DNA of 35,836 nt, taken from positions 133,387-169,222 of the forward strand of contig VBOW01000013.1 of NCBI GenBank assembly GCA_005893275.1. Reading direction: 5' to 3'. The first letter of the stretch is position 1. Every line of letters starts with the position of its first letter. The notes below the pieces were generated by a model. It was not told the origin of the DNA, ran no database searches, and was given only the letters and a program-made list of their open reading frames with translations. Source of the stretch: Candidatus Eisenbacteria bacterium (GTDB lineage Bacteria; Eisenbacteria; RBG-16-71-46; SZUA-252). The translations under genes and the position numbers were made by a program. Of this stretch, positions 17,590-25,678 are shown piece by piece.

Positions 17590-18015
17590 ATGGCGAAAAA
17601 AATCCGGGTGCTGGTCGCGAAGGCGGGGCTGGACGGGCACGACCGGGGAGCGAAGGTCGTCGCGAGCGCGATGCGCGACGCGGGCTTCGAGGTGATCTAC
17701 ACCGGCCTTCACCAGACCCCGGAGATGATCGTTCAAGCCGCGGTCCAGGAGGACGTCGACGCGGTCGCGCTCTCGATTCTCTCGGGCGCGCACATGACGC
17801 TCTTCCCCCGCGTGCTTGCGCTCATGCGTGAGAAGGGAATCGGCGACGTGCTGCTCACGGGGGGCGGGATCATCCCCAAGGAAGACATGGCCGCGCTGAA
17901 GCAGGCGGGCGTCGGAGAGCTCTTCGGGCCGGGCACTCCGACCTCTGCGATCATCGATTACATCCGGAGCGCGACCCGCGAAAACGACTCCGTTCGGGCC
18001 GGGTCCTCCCGATGA
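17590..18015 (+). CDS. icmB: Cobalamin-binding small subunit of acyl-CoA mutase
   Basis: The 141-residue protein is a stand-alone B12-binding Rossmann domain. GLDGHDRG carries the DxHxxG motif (D15, H17, G20), whose His replaces the lower axial ligand of cobalamin. The [14 protein letters not shown] stretch and LLTGGGIIP complete the site. It starts 14 bases after the large subunit and pairs with it. No other such subunit is seen in the window, so it may also serve the methylmalonyl-CoA mutase large subunit on the other strand. ATG 17590 has a GAGAGCCGGGGG region upstream as ribosome binding site. Confidence 0.93.
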   Translation: MAKKIRVLVAKAGLDGHDRGAKVVASAMRDAGFEVIYTGLHQTPEMIVQAAVQEDVDAVALSILSGAHMTLFPRVLALMREKGIGDVLLTGGGIIPKEDMAALKQAGVGELFGPGTPTSAIIDYIRSATRENDSVRAGSSR

Positions 18016-18728
18016 ACAAGGCGGTTCGGGGCGCGCGAGAGGCGCTCGAGCGGGCGGGGGTTCGGGACGGCGTTACGATTCTCCTGGGCGGCTTCGGGCT
18101 CTGCGGCATACCCGAGAACCTGATCCTTGCGCTGCGCGATTCCGGCGTCAAAGATCTGACCTGCGTCTCGAACAACGCCGGAGTCGACGACTGGGGCCTG
18201 GGGCTCCTGCTCCAAACGAAACAGATCCGGAAAATGATCTCGACCTACGTGGGGGAGAACCAGATCTTCGAGCGGCAGTTCTTGAGCGGCGAGCTCGAGG
18301 TCGAGCTCATTCCGCAAGGCACGCTTGCGGAACGCGTACGCGCCGGCGGCGCGGGCATCGGAGGGTTCTATACGCCCACCGGTGTCGGCACCGTCGTCGC
18401 GGAGGGAAAGGAGCTCCGCGTCCTGAATGGCCGTGAGTACGTGCTCGAAATGCCGATCCGCGGCGATTTCGCGTTCGTGAAGGCACATCGGGGGGACCGG
18501 AGCGGGAACCTCGTGTACCGGATGTCCGCACGGAACTTCAACCCGGTGTTCGCGACCGCCTCGGAGCATACGATCGCCGAGGTGGAACAGCTCGTCGAGC
18601 CCGGCGTGATCGACCCCGACACGGTCATCACGCCCGGAGTCTTCGTCGACACCATTTTCCAGGGGACGTATGGACCCAAGCGAATTGAAAAGAGAACGAA
18701 TCGTCCGAAGAGCCGCGCGGGAGCTTAG
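18012..18728 (+). CDS. scoA: 3-oxoacid CoA-transferase subunit A
   Basis: The 238-residue alpha subunit of a class I CoA-transferase has the SCOT-type signature [16 protein letters not shown] and the family stretch [16 protein letters not shown]. Such enzymes move CoA from succinyl-CoA (or acetyl-CoA) to acetoacetate or related short acids. It starts inside the last codons of the small mutase subunit (ATGA-type overlap) and its end overlaps subunit B by 59 bases. In the operon it would bring acetoacetate or short-chain acids in as CoA esters. The exact CoA donor cannot be read from sequence. Confidence 0.92.
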   Translation: MNKAVRGAREALERAGVRDGVTILLGGFGLCGIPENLILALRDSGVKDLTCVSNNAGVDDWGLGLLLQTKQIRKMISTYVGENQIFERQFLSGELEVELIPQGTLAERVRAGGAGIGGFYTPTGVGTVVAEGKELRVLNGREYVLEMPIRGDFAFVKAHRGDRSGNLVYRMSARNFNPVFATASEHTIAEVEQLVEPGVIDPDTVITPGVFVDTIFQGTYGPKRIEKRTNRPKSRAGA

Positions 18729-19332
18729 GGACGGTTTTTACGTCAATCTCGGGATCGGGATGCCGACGCTCGTGGCGAACCATATCCCCGACGGAATCAA
18801 GGTCACCTTGCAGTCGGAAAACGGCATCCTGGGCGTCGGGCCGTACCCTCTCGAGGGCGAAGAGGACGCCGATTTGATCAACGCCGGGAAGGAGACCGTG
18901 ACGGTGCTCCCTGGCGCCTCGTTTTTCTCGAGCGCCGACTCTTTCGCGATGGTGCGCGGTGGTCACGTCGACCTCACGATCCTTGGCGCGATGGAAGTAG
19001 ATCAGGATGGTAATCTCGCCAACTGGATGGTCCCCGGGAAGATGGTCAAGGGAATGGGCGGCGCGATGGACCTGGTCGCGGGGGCGAAACGGGTCGTCGT
19101 GACGATGCTCCATACGGCCAAGGATGGGAGCTCTAAGATCCTCAAGAAGTGCACGTTGCCACTCACGGGAAAGAAAGTGGTCGATCTCATCATTACCGAT
19201 CTCGCGGTCATGGAGGTCACCCCGCAGGGGCTCAAGCTCCAAGAGCGCGCGCCCGGCGTCACCGTGGATGAGATCCTGAAATCGACCGAGGCGGAGCTCA
19301 TGGTCGAGGAAGTCTGCGAGATGCCGGTCTGA
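18670..19332 (+). CDS. scoB: 3-oxoacid CoA-transferase subunit B
   Basis: The 220-residue beta subunit carries the catalytic glutamate, E50 in LQSENGILG, which forms the glutamyl-CoA thioester. Other family marks are [32 protein letters not shown] and [22 protein letters not shown] 18670 gives the normal N-terminus ([22 protein letters not shown]), so the 59-base overlap with subunit A is real unless A ends early. It is followed 17 bases later by the acyl-CoA dehydrogenase. Confidence 0.93.
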   Translation: MDPSELKRERIVRRAARELRDGFYVNLGIGMPTLVANHIPDGIKVTLQSENGILGVGPYPLEGEEDADLINAGKETVTVLPGASFFSSADSFAMVRGGHVDLTILGAMEVDQDGNLANWMVPGKMVKGMGGAMDLVAGAKRVVVTMLHTAKDGSSKILKKCTLPLTGKKVVDLIITDLAVMEVTPQGLKLQERAPGVTVDEILKSTEAELMVEEVCEMPV

Positions 19333-19349
19333 CCGGCGCGGGGACCCGG

Positions 19350-20549
19350 ATGGAAACGATGGCGGAAGCAAGGTCGAACGACCTTTACGAATTGACCGAG
19401 GAACAGACCCGCCTCCGCGACATGCTTCGCGAGTTCGCGGACGGAGAGGTGGCACCCAAGGCGGCTCGGTACGACGAGCAGAACGAGTTCCCCTGGGACA
19501 ACATCAAGAAAATGCGGGAGCTCGGCCTCTTCGGGATGATCTTCCCCGAGGAATATGGCGGCTTGGGGCTCGATACGCTTTCGTACGTCCTGGCGGTGGA
19601 GGAAATCTCCCGCGCGTGCGCCTCGACGGGGATCACCCTCGCGGCGCATGTCTCGCTGGGGACATCCCCCATCTACAATTTCGGCACGGCGGAGCAGAAG
19701 AAGAAATACCTTCCCTCGCTCTGCTCGGGCGAGAAGCTCGCCGCCTTCGGGCTCACCGAGCCGGAGGCGGGCTCCGATGCCGGCGGCACCAAGACCCGCG
19801 CCGTGCGCGAGGGGGACCAGTACCTCGTCAACGGCCGCAAGATCTACATCACCAACGGCTCGGTGTGCGGGACCGCCGTGTTCACCGCGGTCACGACGCC
19901 GGGGATCGGGGTCAAGGGGATCTCCGCTTTCATCATCGAGAAGGGAACCCCGGGGTTCAGCGCGGGAACGCGCGAGAAGAAGCTCGGGCACCGGGCCAGC
20001 GACACGGTCGAGCTTCTTTTCGAGAACGTGAGGCTCCCGAAGGAAAACCTCCTCGCGCCTGACGGAAAGGAAGGACAGGGATTCACCCAATTCATGAAGA
20101 CGCTGGACGGGGGCCGCATCTCCATCGGGGCGATGTCGGTCGGCATCGCACAGGCCTCGCTCGACGCGGCGCTCCGCTACTCCCGCGAGCGCAAGCAGTT
20201 CGGCAGGGCGATCGCCGAGTTCCAGGCGATCCAGCTTCTCCTCGCCGATATGGTCACCCAGATCGAGGCGGCCCGGCTCCTCGTCTACCAGACGGCACGC
20301 ATGAAGGACCGCGGCGCGCCGATCACGCGCCACGGGGCGATGGCCAAGCTCATGGCCTCCACCGTGGCGATGAAGGCGGCGGACACCGCGATCCAGATCC
20401 ACGGTGGGGCGGGCTACATGACCGACCATCCCGTGGAACGCTATTTCCGGGACGCCAAACTGATGGAAATCGGCGAGGGCACGTCTCAAATCCAGCGTCT
20501 CGTTATCGCTCGAGAGCTCTTGCGGGAGGCGGAAGGCATCGCGCGATAG
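19350..20549 (+). CDS. Acyl-CoA dehydrogenase 1 (short-chain type)
   Basis: The 399-residue FAD flavoprotein oxidises acyl-CoA to trans-2-enoyl-CoA and passes electrons to ETF. Domain order is normal: N-terminal helices, the beta domain with [14 protein letters not shown] and YITNGSVCG, then the C-terminal helices with [15 protein letters not shown] and QIHGGAGYM. The catalytic base is E376 in [11 protein letters not shown], in the SCAD/MCAD position. A C4 substrate is likely from context. It is 44% or so alike in feel to the second dehydrogenase three genes on only in motifs; identity was not computed. ATG 19350 has little ribosome binding site, and a second Met lies 3 codons in. Confidence 0.92.
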   Translation: METMAEARSNDLYELTEEQTRLRDMLREFADGEVAPKAARYDEQNEFPWDNIKKMRELGLFGMIFPEEYGGLGLDTLSYVLAVEEISRACASTGITLAAHVSLGTSPIYNFGTAEQKKKYLPSLCSGEKLAAFGLTEPEAGSDAGGTKTRAVREGDQYLVNGRKIYITNGSVCGTAVFTAVTTPGIGVKGISAFIIEKGTPGFSAGTREKKLGHRASDTVELLFENVRLPKENLLAPDGKEGQGFTQFMKTLDGGRISIGAMSVGIAQASLDAALRYSRERKQFGRAIAEFQAIQLLLADMVTQIEAARLLVYQTARMKDRGAPITRHGAMAKLMASTVAMKAADTAIQIHGGAGYMTDHPVERYFRDAKLMEIGEGTSQIQRLVIARELLREAEGIAR

Positions 20550-20600
20550 CTTCGCGGTATCGCCCGGCGCCTCCGGTTGCATCGAGGAAGGAGATTCGAA

Positions 20601-21788
20601 ATGGCAGACCGTGACGCGTACATCGTGAGCGCTTGCCGGACCGCGATCGGAGAGTTCCTGGGCGGGCTCTCGCCCCTTCGCGCGCCCGAGTTGGGCGCGG
20701 TCGTGATCCGCGAGGCGGTGAGCCGCGCCGGAATCGAGCCGGCTCTGGCGGAGGAGGTCCTCATGGGGAACGTCGTGCAGGCGGGAGTCGGGCAGGCGCC
20801 CGCCCGCCAGGCGGCGATCCGAGGGGGGATCCCCGATTCCGTGGGCGCCACGACGGTGAACAAGGTGTGCGGCTCGGGGCTCAAGGCGGTGATGCTCGCC
20901 TCCCAGGCCATCCGGGCCGGAGACGCCGACATCATCGTCGCCGGGGGCATGGAATCCATGTCCAACGCCCCCTACCTCCTGCCCAAGGCGCGCGTGGGAT
21001 ACCGCCTCGGGAACGGGGAGTTGATCGACGACGTGATCTACGACGGGCTCTGGGATTCCTTCAACAACTTCCACATGGGAAACGCGGCGGAGCTGATCGC
21101 GCGGAAGTTCAAGGTCACCCGCGAGGATCAGGACCGCTTCTCGGTCGAAAGCCACCAGAAGGCGGTGCGGGCGCAGAAGGAAGGGAAATTCAAAGACGAG
21201 ATCGTGCCGGTCCTCGTGCCGCAGAAAAAAGGGGAGCCGAAGTGCTTCTGCGTCGACGAGCGGCCGCGGCCCGACACGACGATGGAATCGCTGGCGAAGC
21301 TCAAGCCGGCCTTCGAGAAGGACGGCACGGTCACGGCCGCGAACGCGCCCGGGTTGAACGATGGCGCCTCCGCGGTGGTCGTGATGTCGGGCGCGGCGGT
21401 GAAGCGCACCCATGCGAAGCCGATGGCGCGGGTGACCGGATACGCCACCGGCGGCGTGGCGCCGGAGATGGTCTTCTACGCCCCGGTGGTCGCCGTCAAG
21501 CGCCTCGCCGAGAAGCTCGGCAGAAAACCCAACGACTGGGACCTGATCGAAGCCAACGAGGCGTTCGCGGCCCAGGCCATCGTCGACGCCCGGGAGCTCG
21601 ATTGGGATTTCTCGAAGCTCAACGTACACGGAGGCGCCGTCGCGCTCGGACATCCGATCGGCGCGAGCGGTGCGCGCGTGCTCACGACGCTCCTCTACGC
21701 GATGCGCGACCGGAAGGCGAAAACCGGGCTCGCGACGCTCTGCCTGGGCGGGGGCAACGCGGTCGCCTTGAGCGTGGAGGCGGTGTAG
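20601..21788 (+). CDS. atoB: Acetyl-CoA acetyltransferase (thiolase)
   Basis: The 395-residue type II thiolase cleaves acetoacetyl-CoA to two acetyl-CoA or runs in reverse. The nucleophile is C90 in TVNKVCGSGLKAV, followed by GGMESMSNAPY. The C-terminal catalytic residues are in GGAVALGHPIGASGARVL (His) and TLCLGGGNAVAL (Cys). ATG 20601 is chosen for GAGGAAGGAGA at 20584-20594; an in-frame upstream start adds an unlikely leader. The stop TAG overlaps the GTG start of the next gene. It takes the product of both the CoA-transferase and the 3-hydroxybutyryl-CoA dehydrogenase. Confidence 0.95.
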   Translation: MADRDAYIVSACRTAIGEFLGGLSPLRAPELGAVVIREAVSRAGIEPALAEEVLMGNVVQAGVGQAPARQAAIRGGIPDSVGATTVNKVCGSGLKAVMLASQAIRAGDADIIVAGGMESMSNAPYLLPKARVGYRLGNGELIDDVIYDGLWDSFNNFHMGNAAELIARKFKVTREDQDRFSVESHQKAVRAQKEGKFKDEIVPVLVPQKKGEPKCFCVDERPRPDTTMESLAKLKPAFEKDGTVTAANAPGLNDGASAVVVMSGAAVKRTHAKPMARVTGYATGGVAPEMVFYAPVVAVKRLAEKLGRKPNDWDLIEANEAFAAQAIVDARELDWDFSKLNVHGGAVALGHPIGASGARVLTTLLYAMRDRKAKTGLATLCLGGGNAVALSVEAV

Positions 21789-22657
21789 TGCCTGTTGCGA
21801 TGGCGACCCGCCCCGTCCTCGTGGTCGGAGCGGGCACCATGGGGAGCGGAATCGCTCAGGTGTTCGCGGCGGCGGGCCGGCAGGTGTACCTGAGGGATCA
21901 GGACGAGGGAAGCCTCAAACGAGGGCGAGCCTCGATCGGAACGAGCCTCGACCGCCTCGTCAAGAAGGGGACCCTCGACGCCGGGGCCCGCGAGCTTGTC
22001 CTGGGCCGCATCCGAAATGTCGCGCCGGGCGAATCCCTGGCGGACTGCGCGATCGCGGTCGAGGCCGTGCCCGAGCGGCTGGATCTCAAGAAGACGGTTT
22101 TCCGGGAGCTGGACCGCGTTCTTCCCCAGGACGCGATCCTGGCCACGAACACCTCGTCCCTCTCGATCACGGAGCTTGCCGCCGCTACGTCGCGCCCGTC
22201 ACGCGTCATCGGCATGCACTTCATGAATCCCGTCCCCGTGATGCAGCTCGTCGAAGTCGTGCGCGGTTTGGAGACCTCCGAGGAGACGGTGCGCACGACG
22301 ATGGAGGTGGCGAAAGCGCTCGGCATGACCCCCGTCCTGGTCGAAGACCGCCCCGGATTCCTCTCGAACCGGATTCTCATGCCGATGATCAACGAAGCGG
22401 TCTTTGCGCTTCAGGAAGGAGTGGCGACCCGGGAAGCGATCGACACGGTCATGAAGCTCGGCATGAATCATCCGCTCGGGCCGCTCGCGCTCGCGGATTT
22501 GATCGGCCTCGACGTGTGCCTCGACATCCTGGAAGTCCTGCAGCGCGGATTCGGCGACGATAAATACCGCCCCTGTCCGCTCCTACGCACCATGGTCGCG
22601 GCCGGCCGCCTGGGCCGGAAGGTCGGCCGGGGGTTCTACGAGTACCCGGATTCCTAG
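21788..22657 (+). CDS. hbd: 3-hydroxybutyryl-CoA dehydrogenase
   Basis: The 289-residue NAD(P)-dependent enzyme oxidises 3-hydroxybutyryl-CoA to acetoacetyl-CoA. The Rossmann motif is VVGAGTMGSGIAQVFAAAG. The substrate and catalytic stretches are NTSSLSITELA, GMHFMNPVPVMQLVEVV (catalytic His) and RPGFLSNRILMPMINEA. The C-terminal domain has GMNHPLGPLALADLIGLD and the final GRKVGRGFYEYP. GTG 21788 overlaps the thiolase stop (TAGTG) and has GGAGG 8 bases upstream; ATG 21800 is the alternative, four codons later. It is directly followed by acyl-CoA dehydrogenase 2. Confidence 0.93.
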   Translation: MPVAMATRPVLVVGAGTMGSGIAQVFAAAGRQVYLRDQDEGSLKRGRASIGTSLDRLVKKGTLDAGARELVLGRIRNVAPGESLADCAIAVEAVPERLDLKKTVFRELDRVLPQDAILATNTSSLSITELAAATSRPSRVIGMHFMNPVPVMQLVEVVRGLETSEETVRTTMEVAKALGMTPVLVEDRPGFLSNRILMPMINEAVFALQEGVATREAIDTVMKLGMNHPLGPLALADLIGLDVCLDILEVLQRGFGDDKYRPCPLLRTMVAAGRLGRKVGRGFYEYPDS

Positions 22658-22663
22658 GTCGCG

Positions 22664-23824
22664 ATGAACTTTCAGCTGACGGAGCAGCAGGAAATGCTCC
22701 GCGCGCTCACCCGCGCGTTCGCGGAGGGGGAAATCGCGCCGATCGCCCATCAGATCGACGCGACCGAGGAGATTCCGGAATCCCTCCGGAAGAAGCTCCG
22801 GGAGAACAATTTCTTCGCCCTCCTGATTCCGGAGGAGTACGGCGGCGTCGGCGTGGACGCGGTCGGCTACGTGATCGTCATGGAGGAGCTCGCGCGCGCC
22901 TCGGCCGCGGTGGCCATCACGGTCTCGGTGCACAACTCGGTCGCCGCCGGCCCCATCAACCGTTTCGGGACGGCCGAGCAGAAGACCCGTTGGCTCCCGA
23001 GTCTCGCGAAGGAAAAGCTCGGCGCGTTCGCGCTCACGGAGTCCGGTTCCGGATCGGATTCCGCCGCACTGATCACGCGCGCCGAGCGGCGCGGCGACGA
23101 ATACGTCCTCAACGGCTCGAAGACGTTCGTGACGAACGGAAAGTACGCGGACGTGATCGTGCTGCTGGCTCGAACGAGCCAGGAATCCAAGCACCGGGGG
23201 ATCAGCGCCTTCCTCGTCGATCGGGGCTCCCCTGGGCTCGCGATCGGGAAGAACATCGACAAAATGGGAATTCGGGGCTCGGACACGGTAGAATTGGTCC
23301 TCGAGGATTGCCGCGTGCCCGTGTGCAACCGCCTCCACGACGAAGGTCGGGGGTTTCGTGTCGCCATGCAGACTCTGGACGGCGGGCGGATCGGAGTCGC
23401 GGCGCAGGCGCTCGGCATCGCGCAGGCCTCGCTCGAAGCCGCATCGCGGTACGCGCGGGACCGGTACCAATTCGGCAGGCAGATCGGCGATTTCCAAGCG
23501 ATTCAGTGGATGATCGCGGAGATGAGAACCGAGATCGAAGCGGCGCGGCTCCTCACGCTCCAAGCCGCCTGGATGAAGGACCAGGACATCCCCTACGGGC
23601 CGTATGCCTCCATGGCCAAGCTCAAGGCCTCCGCGGTCGCGCGGATGGCCGCGGATCGGGCGGTCCAGATCCACGGGGGATACGGGTACACGAAAGAGTT
23701 CGCCGTGGAGCGCTACTACCGCGATGCCAAGGTGACGGAGCTCTATGAAGGAACGTCGGAGATTCAGCGGATCGTGATCGCGAATTCGGTGCTCCACCCG
23801 AAGGACGGGAAGGGATTGGCGTGA
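22664..23824 (+). CDS. Acyl-CoA dehydrogenase 2 (butyryl-CoA type)
   Basis: The 386-residue FAD flavoprotein has the standard family layout (FALTESGSGSDS, FVTNGKYADV, RYQFGRQIGDFQAIQWM, QIHGGYGYTKEF). The catalytic base is E362 in ELYEGTSEIQRIVIA, the textbook short-chain form. It is a second dehydrogenase in the same operon as ACAD 1; one may act on butyryl-CoA and the other on a branched substrate such as isobutyryl-CoA or 2-methylbutyryl-CoA. Which is which is not visible. The stop overlaps the next GTG start (GTGA). No ETF genes are nearby. Confidence 0.93.
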   Translation: MNFQLTEQQEMLRALTRAFAEGEIAPIAHQIDATEEIPESLRKKLRENNFFALLIPEEYGGVGVDAVGYVIVMEELARASAAVAITVSVHNSVAAGPINRFGTAEQKTRWLPSLAKEKLGAFALTESGSGSDSAALITRAERRGDEYVLNGSKTFVTNGKYADVIVLLARTSQESKHRGISAFLVDRGSPGLAIGKNIDKMGIRGSDTVELVLEDCRVPVCNRLHDEGRGFRVAMQTLDGGRIGVAAQALGIAQASLEAASRYARDRYQFGRQIGDFQAIQWMIAEMRTEIEAARLLTLQAAWMKDQDIPYGPYASMAKLKASAVARMAADRAVQIHGGYGYTKEFAVERYYRDAKVTELYEGTSEIQRIVIANSVLHPKDGKGLA

Positions 23825-24927
23825 AATCCAAAGTCGCTGTGCTTCGGACGAGCGCTTCGACGGTCGTGGAGGACGTCGGCCGTTTGATGGAGCTTGCAGA
23901 CTGCAATGCGGAGCTGTCGCCCGAGAAGACGACGCTTCTCAAAGTCAACATCTCCTGGCACGTCTACTATCCCGCGTGCTCCACGAGCCCGTGGCAGCTC
24001 GAGGGCGTGATTCGGAAGCTCCGGACATCCGGGTTCGCGAGCGAGCGTGTGCTCGCCGCCCAGAACTCGACCGTGGTCGTGGATCCCCACGTCGGCATCC
24101 GGAACAACAAGCTCGAGCCGGTGTTAGACCGATATGGAATCCGTTCGGTATGGCTGAACGACAAGGAGAGCGAGGCCGACTGGATCCGCTACGAGCCCAA
24201 GGGAACGATGCTTGTCCTGAACGACGTCTACCCGGACGGGCTCATGCTCCCGAAGACTCTGATCGGGGCGAACATCATCCATCTGCCGACGCTCAAGACG
24301 CACGTCTTCACGGAAATGACGGGCGCGATGAAGAACGCCTTCGGCGGCCTCCTTCATCTCAAGCGCCACTGGACGCATAGCGTGATTCACGAAACCCTGG
24401 TGGACCTCCTCACGATCCAGAAGGAGATCCATCCGGGCATCTTCGCCGTGATGGACGGGGTCATCGCGGGAGACGGGCCGGGCCCGCGAGCCATGCGGCC
24501 GCACGTGGCCAATCTCCTGCTGGCCTCGCGCGATCAGGTGGCGATCGATGCCGTGGCGGCGAAGCTCATGGGCTTCGACCCGCTCACGATCAAGTTCATC
24601 CGGCTCGCGAACGAGGCGAAGCTGGGGAACGGGGATCCACGCTGCATCGACATCGTGGGAGACGATGTGTCGAACGTGAATCTGGGATTCCACCGGAACG
24701 AGAATACATTCGCGTCGAGGGGGCAGAAGCTCATCTACCACGGCCCGCTCAAGCCGTTGGAGAAGGTGTTGCTCCAGAGCCCGCTCGTGCCGTGGTCCTA
24801 TTTCGCGTCGCGTCTGTACCACGACGGGTACTGGTATCCGTTCGTGGGGATCCCGCGCAAGAAGAAGATCATGGATTCGGAATGGGGAAAGCTGTTTCGC
24901 GAATACGAACCCAAAGGACAGGCGTGA
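23821..24927 (+). CDS. DUF362-family protein
   Basis: The 368-residue protein fits the DUF362 family: LLKVNISWH near the start, HLPTLKTHVFTEMTGAMKNAFGG in the middle, then MDGVIAGDGPGPRAM and LLLASRDQVAIDAVAAKLMGFDP. The family has no settled activity and is often fused to ferredoxin domains; this copy has only scattered cysteines and no 4Fe-4S motif. It is translationally coupled to acyl-CoA dehydrogenase 2 (GTGA overlap at 23821-23824), so it is a real member of the operon. A redox or enzyme-maturation role is only a guess. No signal peptide is seen. Confidence 0.82.
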   Translation: MKSKVAVLRTSASTVVEDVGRLMELADCNAELSPEKTTLLKVNISWHVYYPACSTSPWQLEGVIRKLRTSGFASERVLAAQNSTVVVDPHVGIRNNKLEPVLDRYGIRSVWLNDKESEADWIRYEPKGTMLVLNDVYPDGLMLPKTLIGANIIHLPTLKTHVFTEMTGAMKNAFGGLLHLKRHWTHSVIHETLVDLLTIQKEIHPGIFAVMDGVIAGDGPGPRAMRPHVANLLLASRDQVAIDAVAAKLMGFDPLTIKFIRLANEAKLGNGDPRCIDIVGDDVSNVNLGFHRNENTFASRGQKLIYHGPLKPLEKVLLQSPLVPWSYFASRLYHDGYWYPFVGIPRKKKIMDSEWGKLFREYEPKGQA

Positions 24928-24958
24928 GGCGGGGCTCGAAGCCCGCCGGGGAGGCTCG

Positions 24959-25678
24959 ATGAGATTCACCGGAATTCACCCGAGGCAGTGGCACAGGGGG
25001 ACGTGGATACTCGCGCTCCTGCTCGCGGCGCTCGTGCTGCTTCTGACGCACCGCCCGACCGGCGGGCGCGCGCTCGCGATGGAGCCTCCGGCCGGGAACG
25101 CGGCCGGCCAGCCCACCCCGTCCATGTCGAGCGATGCCGGGCAGGCCCACGTGAACGAGGGGACCGGATACGTCGCCGAGATCATCGACTCCAGCTACAC
25201 GGTCGGCCCCGCCGAGTTTTTCGCGCTGGATCTGCCCACGAATGCCCCCGGCGCCAAGGCGGTCCACCTCTTCGGCACCGTGACCACGAAGGGAGGAAAG
25301 GACATCATCGTGCGTCTCTTCCGGGCCGGCGACTACGACCGCTGGCTCAAGCAGAAGAGCGGGAGGAAACCGCAGGCGTTCTGGACGTCGGCGCGTTCCA
25401 GAAACTTGACGCTGGATCAGGACCTTCCGCCGGGAGAGCCCGTCGTGCTTCTCCTGGACAACGGGTTCTCGATCCGCACTCCGAAGCGCGTGAGCTGCCA
25501 GCTCCAGCTCCGGTATCTGCGAAACGGCACCGAAACGTTCGACACCGAAGGGGGTGGGATCGCGGGGTCGCCCGAGGGATCCAAGACCGCCGCCCCGGAG
25601 GACAATCTCCCGACGCCGCGCTCCAATGCGGATCAGGAGCTACCTCCCCCTCCTCCTCCTCCTCCCGAAGGGTACTAG
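24959..25678 (+). CDS. Exported protein with polyproline C-terminus, function unknown
   Basis: The 239-residue protein has a basic N-terminus and a strong hydrophobic segment (WILALLLAALVLLL, about 16-29), either a signal peptide or an anchor. A Gly/Pro/Ser linker follows. The folded part (about 68-190) is beta-rich and contains LFGTVTTKGGKDIIVRLF and VVLLLDNGFSIRTPKRV, which loosely recalls GOLD-like beta sandwiches; I do not claim the family. The tail is eight prolines then Glu-Gly-Tyr, encoded by a CCT repeat at 25644-25665. GGGGAGG precedes ATG 24959. It closes the operon and its stop overlaps that of the opposing gene. Confidence 0.7.
   Translation: MRFTGIHPRQWHRGTWILALLLAALVLLLTHRPTGGRALAMEPPAGNAAGQPTPSMSSDAGQAHVNEGTGYVAEIIDSSYTVGPAEFFALDLPTNAPGAKAVHLFGTVTTKGGKDIIVRLFRAGDYDRWLKQKSGRKPQAFWTSARSRNLTLDQDLPPGEPVVLLLDNGFSIRTPKRVSCQLQLRYLRNGTETFDTEGGGIAGSPEGSKTAAPEDNLPTPRSNADQELPPPPPPPPEGY

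Noticed and set aside
19002-21653. Minus-strand open frame of 883 codons opposite the CoA-transferase, dehydrogenase and thiolase genes
   Set aside because: It is an antisense shadow caused by high GC: Arg/His/Leu-rich, no domain, crossing several well-supported genes.
20633-22657. Single 674-codon frame apparently fusing a leader to 3-hydroxybutyryl-CoA dehydrogenase
   Set aside because: The first two thirds are an out-of-frame reading of the thiolase gene; the real gene starts at 21788 or 21800.
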